Origin: Paraburkholderia lycopersici
GTDB lineage: Bacteria; Pseudomonadota; Gammaproteobacteria; Burkholderiales; Burkholderiaceae
Reading direction: 5' to 3'
DNA length: 64,000 bases
Assembly (NCBI RefSeq): GCF_900096975.1
Contig: NZ_FMYQ01000015.1
Location: 90,988-154,987 of the forward strand
Every line of letters begins with the position of its first letter. Position 1 is the stretch's first letter. Both the position numbers and the translations under genes were made by a program. A model generated the notes under the pieces. It did no database searches. It saw only the letters and a program-made list of their open reading frames with translations, and was not told the origin of the DNA. This document shows positions 33,677-42,794 of the stretch, in pieces.

Positions 33677-33700
33677 GATTGTTCACGGTGGAAAACAATC
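33677..33700. promoter_or_regulatory. Inverted repeat GATTGTT-N10-AACAATC in the LysR-mmsA gap
   Basis: GATTGTT (33677-33683) and AACAATC (33694-33700) form a perfect 7-bp inverted repeat with a 10-bp spacer. It contains the T-N11-A type arrangement seen in LysR operators and lies 79 bp before mmsA, a fitting place for an activator. Confidence 0.55.
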
Positions 33701-33778
33701 AATTCAGCGCCATAACCTTTTCGGGTCCACGCCAGCTTCGTAAACTGGCGTCACGCACCCACCCGACGAGGAGATGAC

Positions 33779-35290
33779 ATGCAGGCCTATACCGATTCCG
33801 CAGACGTAGTCCACTTCATTGGCGGCAACACCGGGCGCGGCGCGGGCGACCGTACGCAAGCGGTCTTCAATCCCGCGACCGGCGCCCCCGCCCGCCGCCT
33901 CGTGCTCGGCGAAGCCGCCGACGTGGACGCCGCCGTGGCGAGCGCGAAAGCCGCGTTCCCGGCCTGGCGCGATACGCCGCCCATCCGCCGCGCGCGCGTC
34001 CTGCTGCGCTTTCTCGAACTGATGAACCATCACAAGGACGAACTCGCGGCCATCATCACGGCCGAGCACGGCAAGGTGTTCGCCGATGCCCAGGGCGAAG
34101 TGGCGCGCGGCATCGACGTGATCGAATTCGCGTGCGGCATTCCGCAACTGCTCAAGGGCGATTACACCGAGCAGGTTTCCACGGGCATGGACAACTGGAC
34201 CGTGCGCCAGCCGCTCGGCGTGGTCGCCGGCATCACGCCGTTCAATTTCCCCGCCATGGTGCCTTGCTGGATGTTTCCGGTCGCGCTCGCAGCGGGCTGC
34301 ACGTTCGTCCTCAAGCCTAGCGAGCGCGATCCTTCGGCTTCGCTTTTCATGGCGCGCCTGCTCAAGGAAGCCGGCTTGCCCGACGGCGTGTTCAACGTCG
34401 TGCAGGGCGACAAGGTCGTGGTCGATGCCCTCCTCGCGCACCGCGACGTGAAGGCCGTGAGCTTCGTGGGCTCCACGCCGATCGCGAACTACATCTACGA
34501 GACCGGCGCGAAGCACGGCAAGCGCGTGCAGGCGCTCGGCGGCGCGAAGAACCACATGGTCGTGATGCCCGACGCCGACCTCGACCAGGCCGTGGATGCG
34601 CTGATCGGCGCCGGCTACGGTTCGGCGGGCGAGCGCTGCATGGCTATCTCGGTGGCGGTGCTGGTGGGCGACGTGGCCGACAAGATCGTGCCGCGCCTCG
34701 CCGAACGTGCGCGTGCGCTCAAGGTGAAGAACGGCATGGAAGCCGACGCGGAAATGGGCCCGGTCGTCACGCGCCAGGCGCTGGAGCGCATCGAGGGCTA
34801 TATCGCGGCGGGCGCGGAGGAAGGCGCGACGCTCGTGGTCGACGGACGCGGCCTCAAGGTGCCAGGCTTCGAAGACGGCTTCTTCACCGGCGGCACGCTG
34901 TTCGACCACGTCACGCCTGACATGCGCATCTATCAAGAAGAGATCTTTGGGCCGGTGCTTGCCTGCGTACGCGTGAAGGACTTTTCGGAAGCCGTGCAAC
35001 TGATCAACGACCACGAGTTCGGCAACGGCGTGGCCTGCTTTACGCGCGATGGCAACGTGGCGCGCGAGTTCGGCCGGCAGATCGAAGTGGGCATGGTTGG
35101 CATCAACGTGCCGATTCCGGTGCCGATGGCGTGGCACGGCTTTGGCGGCTGGAAGCGCAGCCTTTTCGGCGACATGCACGCTTACGGCGAGGAAGGCGTG
35201 CGCTTCTATACGAAGCAGAAGTCGATCATGCAGCGCTGGCCGGAGAGCACCGAAAAGGGCGCTGAGTTTACGATGCCGGTTGCGAAGTAA
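33779..35290 (+). CDS. mmsA: CoA-acylating methylmalonate-semialdehyde dehydrogenase
   Basis: A 503-residue aldehyde dehydrogenase that turns methylmalonate semialdehyde (or malonate semialdehyde) with CoA and NAD+ into propionyl-CoA (or acetyl-CoA), a late step of valine, myo-inositol or beta-alanine breakdown. Family marks are GITPFNFPAMVPCWMFP, the catalytic cysteine near residue 286 in SAGERCMAIS, and INVPIPVPMAWHGFGGWK. GAGGAG precedes the ATG. It is divergent from a LysR regulator and ends at a strong terminator, so it is expressed alone. Confidence 0.93.
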   Translation: MQAYTDSADVVHFIGGNTGRGAGDRTQAVFNPATGAPARRLVLGEAADVDAAVASAKAAFPAWRDTPPIRRARVLLRFLELMNHHKDELAAIITAEHGKVFADAQGEVARGIDVIEFACGIPQLLKGDYTEQVSTGMDNWTVRQPLGVVAGITPFNFPAMVPCWMFPVALAAGCTFVLKPSERDPSASLFMARLLKEAGLPDGVFNVVQGDKVVVDALLAHRDVKAVSFVGSTPIANYIYETGAKHGKRVQALGGAKNHMVVMPDADLDQAVDALIGAGYGSAGERCMAISVAVLVGDVADKIVPRLAERARALKVKNGMEADAEMGPVVTRQALERIEGYIAAGAEEGATLVVDGRGLKVPGFEDGFFTGGTLFDHVTPDMRIYQEEIFGPVLACVRVKDFSEAVQLINDHEFGNGVACFTRDGNVAREFGRQIEVGMVGINVPIPVPMAWHGFGGWKRSLFGDMHAYGEEGVRFYTKQKSIMQRWPESTEKGAEFTMPVAK

Positions 35291-35304
35291 CCGGTTGTCG
35301 ACGT

Positions 35305-35339
35305 AAAGCAAAGCCCACTTCGCGCGGGCTTTGCTTTTT
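35305..35339 (+). terminator. Rho-independent terminator after mmsA
   Basis: AAAGCAAAGCCC (35305-35316) and GGGCTTTGCTTT (35326-35337) pair perfectly over 12 bp around a 9-nt loop, followed by T's. It starts 14 bp after the mmsA stop. Confidence 0.92.
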
Positions 35340-35451
35340 GCATTGCGCCGGAACGCTGCGGCATGAACGGCGAACCGCGTGTGGCTCAGGAAAACGGCCC
35401 GCGCAGGCAAGCCGGTTCGGGCGCTCCGCGTCGACCGTCGCACCGGCAAAC

Positions 35452-35691
35452 TCAAGCGGGCTTTGCCGCGCTGAGCGGTTCGAGCCAGCCAAAACGCTGC
35501 GCGCCCGCACCGGACGGCACGTATTCGCAGCCGATCAACCCGGCGTAGCCGCTGCGTTCGATTTCGGCGGGCCCCCACTCCTGGCGGATTTCACCGGTGC
35601 CCGGCTCGGAGCGGCCCGGATTGCCGGCGGTCTGCACGTGCACGTGCACGTGCGCGGGATGCGGCAGCGACGCGCGCAGGCGCTCGATCAT
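35452..35691 (-). pseudogene. hyi: Hydroxypyruvate isomerase, C-terminal remnant
   Basis: The minus strand encodes about 79 residues that match only the C-terminal end of hydroxypyruvate isomerase (usual length about 260): HVQ-like VHVQTAGNPGRSEPGTGEI, YAGLIGCEYVPSG and FGWLEP. The first two-thirds, including most metal ligands, are absent, and an in-frame stop lies just upstream. There is a small insertion (HVHVHVQ, HPAHVHV). It is a truncated gene, perhaps once part of a glyoxylate operon. Confidence 0.7.
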
Positions 35692-35696
35692 ATTGC

Positions 35697-36128
35697 CCTC
35701 CCCCGTGCTTCATGAAGGATCTCACCCATAACGCCAACACAGGCATCCATACGATGGCGAGTGCGCTCGTTCCCGGCGCGCTGCTCACGTTCCTCGTGCC
35801 AGGCACATCGTGAATCGCTGAGTTTGCGGGGATTTCTCCGGTTGGCGCGGAGGGAATGAGGCCGATGGCTTCATTCCCGTGCGCTTTTGGCGACCGGCCC
35901 GAGCCCGACGGCGGCTGGCCATGGCCGCGAAGCGGCTTTCGAAAAGGACCGCGTGGCGGGGGCCGTTAGTTGCGGACTAGCGAGAACCTTCCGGTAACCG
36001 TATTTCAGCAGACATCTCGATACAGCCTATGGCCTGTATTAACCAATTACAGCCTGTAGTTTGTATTTCTGCCTTACAACATATAGACTGTATTCATCTG
36101 CGCCATGCGTTTCGCCGCCAGGAGCCCC
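35697..36128. other. Non-coding stretch before hipBA, with operators
   Basis: This 432-bp region lies between the isomerase remnant and hipB. The left half (35697-36000) holds only short frames; the right end is AT-rich and carries the hip operators. The change of sequence at about 35700 may mark a deletion or insertion boundary. Confidence 0.5.
36020..36092. promoter_or_regulatory. Repeated TACAG/CTGTA operators upstream of hipBA
   Basis: Half-sites TACAG and CTGTA recur: ATACAG-N8-CTGTAT at 36020-36039, TACAG-C-CTGTA at 36048-36058 and TATAG-A-CTGTA at 36082-36092. The last two are centred 34 bp apart. HipB proteins repress their own operon at several such palindromes, so these are the likely HipB sites. 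The AT-rich setting also fits the promoter. Confidence 0.65.
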
Positions 36129-36530
36129 GTGGACTACCCCGTCAAGACACTGAACCAGCTACGGCCGATTCTCGTTGGCTTTCGCAAGCATGCGGGCCTT
36201 ACCCAGGAAGCCATGGCCCAGAGGCTCGGCATTTCGCAGCAAAGTTACGCCGCGTTCGAGGCAAATCCCGAGACGGCGAGCGTCGAGCGGCTTTTTCGGG
36301 TCCTGCGGCTCTTCGATGTCGAAATCAAGCTTGCCGCGCCGCAAACGCAGGCATCGCAGGCCATTGCCGAAACCACGAACGCCATGCCCCGCCGGTCCAG
36401 AACGCCTGCGGTCAAAACGGCAAGCGCTGCCGCGCCATCGGCCGCTCGCAAACGAAACCGGGCCACGCCGTCGGCCGACGAACCACGATCGAAGTCCGCC
36501 TCTCACCGCAAACCAAAGGAAAACTGGTGA
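36129..36530 (+). CDS. hipB: HipB-type antitoxin, XRE-family DNA-binding protein
   Basis: A 133-residue antitoxin and autorepressor. The N-terminal helix-turn-helix (about 10-65: FRKHAGLTQEAMAQRLGISQQSYAAFEANP) would bind the upstream palindromes. The long C-terminal tail (about 75-133) is rich in Ala, Arg, Lys and Ser and looks disordered. GTG at 36129 was chosen because AGGAG lies just upstream and DYPVKTLNQLRPIL is the family N-terminus; an ATG at 36105 is possible. The stop overlaps hipA by 4 bp (GTGA), so the two are co-translated. Confidence 0.85.
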   Translation: MDYPVKTLNQLRPILVGFRKHAGLTQEAMAQRLGISQQSYAAFEANPETASVERLFRVLRLFDVEIKLAAPQTQASQAIAETTNAMPRRSRTPAVKTASAAAPSAARKRNRATPSADEPRSKSASHRKPKENW

Positions 36531-37855
36531 GCACGCGCCCTCGTCCTAACCGGCTCGACCTGTGGATGAACGGCCTGCCCGTGGGCTACTGGGAAAGCAT
36601 GCGCGGCAACGAACGTCTCGTGTACCTCGATAGCTGGATCGAAGACGAGCAAGGCCGCCCGCTCTCGCTCTCACTGCCGTTCACGCCCGGCAACCAGGTC
36701 TGGCGCGGCCGGATCGTCGCGGATTATTTCGACAATCTGCTGCCGGACAGCGACCGCATCCGCAGACGCATCGCCGCGCGCTACCAGACTGGCGGGACCT
36801 CGCCGTTCGAACTGCTCGCCGCGCTCGGCCGCGATTGCGTGGGCGCGCTGCAAATTCTGCCCGCGGGAGAAGCGCCCGCCAGCCTGAGAACCATCAAGGG
36901 GCGAACGCTTGGCGAAGCGGACGTCGCGCAACTGCTGCGGGAAACGACGGCCACCCCGCACGCGGGCGCGCGTGAGTCGGTGGACAGCCTGCGCCTTTCC
37001 ATTGCCGGTGCGCAGGAAAAGACGGCGCTGCTGCGCCATCGCGGGCAGTGGCTGCTTCCAGAAGGCAGCACGCCGACCACGCACATCCTGAAGCTGCCGC
37101 TGGGTCTGGTCGGCAACATGCGCGCCGACATGCGCACCTCGGTGGAAAACGAATGGCTGTGCACGCGGATCATGGCCGCCTACGGCTTGCCCGTCGCGCC
37201 GTGCGAAATCGCGCACTTCGAAGATGCGAAGGCGCTGGTTGTCGAGCGCTTCGACCGGCGACTCGCCAGCGACGGCAAATGGATCGTGCGCCTGCCACAG
37301 GAAGACCTGTGCCAGGCCACCGGCACGTCCGGGCTCGCCAAGTACGAAGCCGACGGCGGGCCAGGCATCGACGCGATCATGGAAGTGCTCGACGGTTCCG
37401 CGCGGGCCAGCGCCGACCGCCGCAACTTCTTCGTCGCGCAGATCGTTTTCTGGCTGCTCGCGGCAACGGACGGGCACGCCAAGAACTACAGCATCGCGCT
37501 GCTACCCCGCAGCGAATACGCGGCCACGCCGCTCTACGACGTGCTCTCCGCTCACCCCATCATCGGCCGGGGCCGCAACCATATTGCGCCGCAGCGCGCG
37601 AGTCTCGCGATGGCCGTACGCGGCCGCAACCGGCACTACCGCATCGAAGAGATTTATCCGCGCCACTGGATCGCGCAAGGCCAGCGCGTGGGATTCGCCG
37701 CGGCAGAAGTCGAAGCCATGCTCGCGCAGGTCGCCGCGCAGACGCCGCGCGTGATCGACGCGGTCGGCGCGGGAATTCCCACGGGGTTTCCCGAGGATGT
37801 AGCCGAAGCCGTTTTCGCCGGCATGCGCAGGCTTTGCACAAGGCTCACGACCTGA
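36527..37855 (+). CDS. hipA: HipA-family serine/threonine kinase toxin
   Basis: A 442-residue HipA-type toxin; the E. coli relative phosphorylates glutamyl-tRNA synthetase and causes growth arrest and persistence. Domain order is an N-terminal HipA N1 domain (about 1-110) and the kinase. Visible are the P-loop-like SIAGAQEKTALL, SVENEWLCTRIMAAYGL, the catalytic loop ATDGHAKNYSI and the metal-binding Asp in LYDVLSA. GTG start overlapping hipB. No truncation is seen, so the pair should work. Target in this organism not known. Confidence 0.9.
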   Translation: MSTRPRPNRLDLWMNGLPVGYWESMRGNERLVYLDSWIEDEQGRPLSLSLPFTPGNQVWRGRIVADYFDNLLPDSDRIRRRIAARYQTGGTSPFELLAALGRDCVGALQILPAGEAPASLRTIKGRTLGEADVAQLLRETTATPHAGARESVDSLRLSIAGAQEKTALLRHRGQWLLPEGSTPTTHILKLPLGLVGNMRADMRTSVENEWLCTRIMAAYGLPVAPCEIAHFEDAKALVVERFDRRLASDGKWIVRLPQEDLCQATGTSGLAKYEADGGPGIDAIMEVLDGSARASADRRNFFVAQIVFWLLAATDGHAKNYSIALLPRSEYAATPLYDVLSAHPIIGRGRNHIAPQRASLAMAVRGRNRHYRIEEIYPRHWIAQGQRVGFAAAEVEAMLAQVAAQTPRVIDAVGAGIPTGFPEDVAEAVFAGMRRLCTRLTT

Positions 37856-37865
37856 GCACGCTTCC

Positions 37866-38774
37866 TCAATCCGGAAGGACGCTCTCGTCGTCGATCGCGC
37901 GCGTGAGCAGGCCGAGAAATGCCTGCATGGCTTGCGGCAGCGTGCGGCCCGCCATGGTCTGGACCTGCAGCGTGCGCTGATGCAGTTCGGGGTTCGTCAG
38001 CGGCACGGCGGCAAGCCCCTCTGCTTCAAGGCGGCCGCGCACGGTCAGAAAGCCGGTGAACGTGACGGCGTTGGTCAGGCGTACGAAACTTTGCAGCGCC
38101 ACATGATAGTTGCTGACGAATACCGGCTCGAAGATCAGCCCTTCGAGGCTGCAGGCAATGTCGAAGAGTTGCCGGATCGTCACGCCCTGGTTGTGCATGG
38201 CGACGGGCCACGCACGCAGATCGCCAAGCGACACCGACTCGCGCGCCGCGAGCGGATGATCGCGCCGCATGAGCGCGAAAATGGGCGCGCGCTGCGAATA
38301 ATGCACGGCAATCTCTTTCTCCGGGGCGAGGCTGAAGCACAGCGCGATATCGGCGGTCCCTTCCTTCACGCGCTGCGTCGCAACAGAAGGCGCCGACACG
38401 TCCAGCTGAAAATGCGTTTGCGGATACGACCTGAGAAAGTGCGCGATCACCTGCGGCAGAAAATGCGGCGCGAGACCTTCCGAACTCGCAATGCGTATGG
38501 TCGCGCGGGCGCCCTCGTTGAGCCCGCGAATCTCACCGATCACGCGCTCCGTTTCGAGCAGGCTGCGCCGCGCATGCCCGGCGAGCAGGCGCCCCGCCTC
38601 GCTCAGCACCATGCCGCGCGGGCGCCGCTCGAATAGCGGCGTGCCCAGTTCCGCTTCGAGCCTGGCGATCTGGCGGCTCAGCGCCGAAACGGCCACGTAG
38701 AGCCGTTCGGACGCCTTGCTCAGCGAGCCGCTGCGGGCCACTTCCAGAAAATAGCGCAGTGCGGTGTTGTCCAT
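37866..38774 (-). CDS. LysR-family transcription regulator
   Basis: A 302-residue LysR regulator with the helix-turn-helix at about 15-60 (GSLSKASERLYVAVSALSRQIARLE) and a complete effector domain. ATG at 38774 gives the family start MDNTALRYFLEVAR. It is divergent from the M20 peptidase/MFS/serine hydrolase operon with a 143-bp AT-rich gap, so it very likely controls that operon. It is convergent with hipA. Confidence 0.86.
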   Translation of the reverse strand: MDNTALRYFLEVARSGSLSKASERLYVAVSALSRQIARLEAELGTPLFERRPRGMVLSEAGRLLAGHARRSLLETERVIGEIRGLNEGARATIRIASSEGLAPHFLPQVIAHFLRSYPQTHFQLDVSAPSVATQRVKEGTADIALCFSLAPEKEIAVHYSQRAPIFALMRRDHPLAARESVSLGDLRAWPVAMHNQGVTIRQLFDIACSLEGLIFEPVFVSNYHVALQSFVRLTNAVTFTGFLTVRGRLEAEGLAAVPLTNPELHQRTLQVQTMAGRTLPQAMQAFLGLLTRAIDDESVLPD

Positions 38775-38917
38775 GTCGATGAGCGCGGCCTCGTCCGCTT
38801 TGCCGTTTCGGCAACGATAGGTCGCAAATATTGTAATTGTGCAGAAATATCGGCGGCGGCAGCATCGGTTGAAATACCGTTCGAAAGCCGACTGCCCCAC
38901 GGGCATGGAGATACGCA

Positions 38918-40339
38918 TTGACTCGTGACATCGCCATCCAGACCGCCGCTGGCCAATACGATTCGGGCCGCTTCCTCGACGATTTGCGCCGCCGCGTGGC
39001 GTATCGCACCGAGAGCCAGGAGCCCGGCAGCGCAGCGCGCCTGCGCGGCTATCTCGACGACGAACTCACGCCGCTTCTCACGCAATGGGGCTTTACCTGC
39101 CGTGTCGTTGACAATCCAGCCGAAGGCGCGGGCCCGTTCCTCATCGCCCACCGTCACGAAGACGATGCGCTGCCCACCGTGCTCAGCTACGGCCACGGCG
39201 ACGTGGTACGCGGCTACGACGCGCAATGGCGCGAAGGCCTCACGCCGTGGGACGTGACCGTCGACGGCGAGCGCTGGTACGGCCGCGGCACGGCGGACAA
39301 CAAGGGCCAGCACAGCATCAATCTCGCGGCGCTCGAAGCCGTGCTCGGCGCGCGCGGCGGCAAGCTCGGCTTCAACCTCAAGCTGCTCTTCGAAACGGGC
39401 GAGGAAATCGGCTCGCCGGGCCTGCATGAACTCTGCACGCAGCGGCGCGACGAACTCGCCGCCGATGTGCTCATCGCCTCCGACGGCCCGCGCCTTTCCG
39501 CCCGGCGGCCGACGATCTTTCTCGGCTCGCGCGGCCTCGTCAATTTCAAGCTCGAACTGACGCTGCGCGAAGGCGCCCATCATTCGGGCAACTGGGGCGG
39601 CCTGCTCCGCAACCCGGGTGTGGTGCTCGCCAACGCAATCGCCTCGATGGTCGATGCGAACGGCAAGATTCTAGTCGAAGGGCTGCGCCCGCCGCCCATT
39701 CCCGAGTCCGTGCGGCGCGCGCTCGCCGGCATCAGCGTGGGCGGCAATGCCGGCGAGCCCGAGGTCGATCGCGATTACGGCGAGCCCGGCCTCACGCCCA
39801 CCGAGCGTGTGTTCGGCTGGAACAATCTCGAGGTGCTCGCCTTCGGCACCGGCAACCCCCAGAAGCCCGTGAACGCGATTGCGCCGCACGCCGTTGCGTA
39901 CCTGCAGATCCGCTTCGTCGTCGGCACCGACTGGCGGAACCTGGAGCGCATCGTGCGCGCTCACCTCGACGCCCACGGCTTCCACAGGGTCGAGCTCGAA
40001 GTGGAGCGCGGCGCGCCCGCCACCCGCGTCGATCCCGACAACGCCTGGGTGCAATGGGCGCTGCGTTCGCTGCGCGAAACGACCGGCGACGAGCCCGTGC
40101 TGCTGCCGAACCTCGGCGGCACGCTGCCCAACGACGTGTTCGCCGACGTGCTCGGCATGCCCACGCTGTGGGTGCCGCATTCGTACCCCGGCTGCTCGCA
40201 GCATGCGCCGAACGAACATCTGCTGGGCCCCGTGGTGCGCGACGCGCTGCGCATCATGGCCGGTCTCTTCTGGGACCTCGGCGCAAGAGAAGCTGGGGCG
40301 TCCAACCCCGCGCCGCATGTTTCGACAACGCTTGCATGA
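38918..40339 (+). CDS. M20-family zinc peptidase/amidohydrolase
   Basis: A 473-residue M20 metallopeptidase of the ArgE/DapE/CPG2 type, which hydrolyses amide bonds of small peptides or N-acyl amino acids. The first zinc ligand is in SYGHGDVV (about 92), the bridging Asp in GRGTADNKGQ, the general base in FETGEEIGSPGL, and the distal His near the end in WVPHSYPGCSQHAPNE. The start is TTG at 38918, with GGAG about 9 bp upstream; no in-frame ATG fits. It is the first gene of a three-gene operon. Substrate unknown. Confidence 0.86.
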   Translation: MTRDIAIQTAAGQYDSGRFLDDLRRRVAYRTESQEPGSAARLRGYLDDELTPLLTQWGFTCRVVDNPAEGAGPFLIAHRHEDDALPTVLSYGHGDVVRGYDAQWREGLTPWDVTVDGERWYGRGTADNKGQHSINLAALEAVLGARGGKLGFNLKLLFETGEEIGSPGLHELCTQRRDELAADVLIASDGPRLSARRPTIFLGSRGLVNFKLELTLREGAHHSGNWGGLLRNPGVVLANAIASMVDANGKILVEGLRPPPIPESVRRALAGISVGGNAGEPEVDRDYGEPGLTPTERVFGWNNLEVLAFGTGNPQKPVNAIAPHAVAYLQIRFVVGTDWRNLERIVRAHLDAHGFHRVELEVERGAPATRVDPDNAWVQWALRSLRETTGDEPVLLPNLGGTLPNDVFADVLGMPTLWVPHSYPGCSQHAPNEHLLGPVVRDALRIMAGLFWDLGAREAGASNPAPHVSTTLA

Positions 40340-40349
40340 GGACGTCGCA

Positions 40350-41669
40350 ATGAGTATCGACTCCGTTCCCGCCCATCACGCCCGCGAGCCCTGGTCGGAG
40401 ACCGGGCAACATCCCTCGGCCGCATCGACGAAAGGCGTCTCGCGGCTTATCCTCGCGACCTCGATAGGCAACGCGCTCGAGTTCTACGACCTGATCGCGT
40501 ACGGCTACTTCGCTTCCACGCTGTCGAAGCTCTTCTTCCCCGTCCACAACGCGACGATGTCGCTGCTGCTCACGCTCGGCACGTTCGCGCTCTCGTATCT
40601 CGCGCGGCCGTTCGGCGCGCTCGTGCTCGGCTCGTACAGCGACCGCAAGGGCCGCAAGGCGTCGCTCACGCTCTCCATCGCGATGATGACGATCGGCACC
40701 GGCATGGTCGCGCTGATGCCCACTTACGCGACGATCGGCATTCTCGCGCCCATCGGCATCTTCGCGTCGCGGCTTCTGCAAGGCTTCTCGGCAGGCGGCG
40801 AGTTCGGCAGCTCCACGGCCTTCCTGATCGAGCACGCACCCCAGCGCAGCGGCTTCATGTCGAGCTGGCAGTTTTCGAGCCAGGGTGCGAGCACGCTGCT
40901 CGCCTCCCTGTTCGGCGCGGTGCTGATGGGCGTGCTCACGCGGCCGCAGCTCGAAGGCTGGGGCTGGCGCATTCCGTTTTTGTTCGGCATGCTGATTGGT
41001 CCCATCGGACTCTACATTCGCCGGCGTATCGACGAAACGCCCGAATTCGAGCGCATCGAAAAGGCCGCATCGCCCGTGCGCGAACTGCTCGCCACGCAGA
41101 AGTCGCGCGTGCTGGCCTCGATCGGCGCACTGGTGCTGACCACCTCCGCGCAATACGTGCTCCTCTATATGCCGACCTATGCGGCGCGCCAACTCGGTCT
41201 CGCGCCTTCGTCGGGCTTCATCGCGACGCTCGTCGCGGGTCTCATCGCCATGGTGCTCACGCCCGTGGTGGGCCACTGGTCGGACAAGGTGGGCCGCACG
41301 CGCATCATGCTCGTTGCGGGCGTGCTGTTCTTGCTGACCGTCTACCCGGCATTCATGTTCGTGAACGCCTATCCGTCGCTGCTGACGCTGCTCGCCGCCG
41401 TGATGTGGGTCGCCGTGCTCAAGGTCACCTATTTCGCGCCGATTCCGGCGCTCATGGCCGGCCTCTTCCCCACGCGCACGCGCACCACGGGCATGGCGCT
41501 CGCCTACAACGTCGGCACGACCGTGTTCGGCGGCTTCACGCCGCTCGCGGTCGCCTCGCTCATCGCGGCGACGGGCAACAATCTCGCGCCGGGGCTCTGG
41601 CTGATGTTCGCGGCGGTCGTGAGCCTCGTCACGCTGATCTGGGCGCGCGCACGGCTGGACGCACGTTGA
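40350..41669 (+). CDS. MFS transporter, metabolite:H+ symporter type
   Basis: A 439-residue inner-membrane symporter of the MHS branch of the major facilitator superfamily (ShiA/ProP/KgtP-like) with about 12 helices. Marks are IGNALEFYDLIAYGYFA (helix 1), SDRKGRKASLT between helices 2 and 3, and RLLQGFSAGGEFGSS. MHS members import organic acids, betaines or peptides with a proton. It begins 10 bp after the M20 peptidase, so it probably imports the compound that enzyme hydrolyses. Confidence 0.87.
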   Translation: MSIDSVPAHHAREPWSETGQHPSAASTKGVSRLILATSIGNALEFYDLIAYGYFASTLSKLFFPVHNATMSLLLTLGTFALSYLARPFGALVLGSYSDRKGRKASLTLSIAMMTIGTGMVALMPTYATIGILAPIGIFASRLLQGFSAGGEFGSSTAFLIEHAPQRSGFMSSWQFSSQGASTLLASLFGAVLMGVLTRPQLEGWGWRIPFLFGMLIGPIGLYIRRRIDETPEFERIEKAASPVRELLATQKSRVLASIGALVLTTSAQYVLLYMPTYAARQLGLAPSSGFIATLVAGLIAMVLTPVVGHWSDKVGRTRIMLVAGVLFLLTVYPAFMFVNAYPSLLTLLAAVMWVAVLKVTYFAPIPALMAGLFPTRTRTTGMALAYNVGTTVFGGFTPLAVASLIAATGNNLAPGLWLMFAAVVSLVTLIWARARLDAR

Positions 41670-41713
41670 CCGCGCTTCGGGAAACGGCAAACACCAGAAG
41701 GAAATACGCACGT

Positions 41714-42784
41714 ATGCAACACGATTTTCCGCGAGAAGTTCGGGATGCCATCCAGTTTTCCATCGACCACGAATCGGCATGGGATCGCAACGCCGACGGC
41801 AAGTTCGGCGTGCACCTGAACGATCCCCCGCCATGGAACCGCCTGCTCGGTCCCGTCCACGATCGCGGGCCCGTGTCGGGCGCCGTGGCCGTCGATGGCC
41901 GCCTGCTCGCGCAGTGGGGCGAGCCCGACCGCCCCGATCTGACCTTCAGCGTGGCGAAGACCTATCTCGCGCTGCTTGCTGGCGTGGCGCACGACCGGGG
42001 CCTGTTGCCCGATCCCGACGAGCCCGTGCGCGCGCGCGTGCCGGGCATCGGCTTCGACGACGAGCACAACGCCCCGGTCACATGGACGCATCTGCTGCAA
42101 CAGACGAGCGAATGGCAAGGCACGTGCTTCGGCCTTTCCGACCAGGCCGATCACTATCGCGCCGTCACGTTCGGCGAGCCGCCCGACGGCAAGAAGGGCG
42201 AATTGCGCCCGTTGCGCACGCCCGGCACGTACTGGGAATACAACGACGTACGCATCAACCAGCTCTCGCTCGCTCTGCTGCATCTGTTCGAACGTTCGTT
42301 GCCCGAAGTGTTTCGCGAGGCGATCATGCGTCCTGCCGGCGCGAGCGAAAACTGGCAATGGGTCGGTTACGACAACGCCTGGATCGACATCGGCGGCAAG
42401 CGCGTGCAATCGGTCCCCGGCGGATCGCATTGGGGCGGCGGCATGTCGGTGAGCGCGAACGATCAATTGAAGGTCGCACAAATGCTGCTCGACGACGGCG
42501 TGGTTCAAGGCCGCCGCGTGCTCTCGAGCGAATGGATCGCACACATGCGCACACCGTGCCCGCTCGCGCCGTTCTATGGCTCGCTGGTCTGGCTCAACAC
42601 GGGGCGGCGCATGTTCGCGAGCGTGCCGGAGTCGAGCTATTTCGGCGTCGGCGCAGGCAGTTCGTTCATGTGGATCGAGCCCGAAAGAAAGATCGCGCTG
42701 ATCGTACGCTGGCTCGACTCGCAGTTCGCGGGTGCGTTCTTCGGCAGAATGCTGCGCGCGGTGGATGCCGTTTGCGCCCGATAA
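41714..42784 (+). CDS. Serine hydrolase of the class C beta-lactamase family
   Basis: A 356-residue serine hydrolase with a beta-lactamase/DD-peptidase fold. The catalytic S-x-x-K is S79-V-A-K82 in TFSVAKTYLA, the tyrosine region is YWEYNDVRIN (about 173-182), and HWGGGMSVSAND may hold the third motif. There is no signal peptide, so it acts in the cytoplasm and is more likely an esterase or amidase than a drug-resistance enzyme. It closes the operon with the M20 peptidase and MFS transporter. Confidence 0.82.
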   Translation: MQHDFPREVRDAIQFSIDHESAWDRNADGKFGVHLNDPPPWNRLLGPVHDRGPVSGAVAVDGRLLAQWGEPDRPDLTFSVAKTYLALLAGVAHDRGLLPDPDEPVRARVPGIGFDDEHNAPVTWTHLLQQTSEWQGTCFGLSDQADHYRAVTFGEPPDGKKGELRPLRTPGTYWEYNDVRINQLSLALLHLFERSLPEVFREAIMRPAGASENWQWVGYDNAWIDIGGKRVQSVPGGSHWGGGMSVSANDQLKVAQMLLDDGVVQGRRVLSSEWIAHMRTPCPLAPFYGSLVWLNTGRRMFASVPESSYFGVGAGSSFMWIEPERKIALIVRWLDSQFAGAFFGRMLRAVDAVCAR

Positions 42785-42794
42785 CGCCGCTGCG

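Noticed and set aside
41714..42784. Beta-lactam resistance gene
   Set aside because: The serine hydrolase has the SxxK motif but no signal peptide and sits in a catabolic operon, so resistance is not supported.
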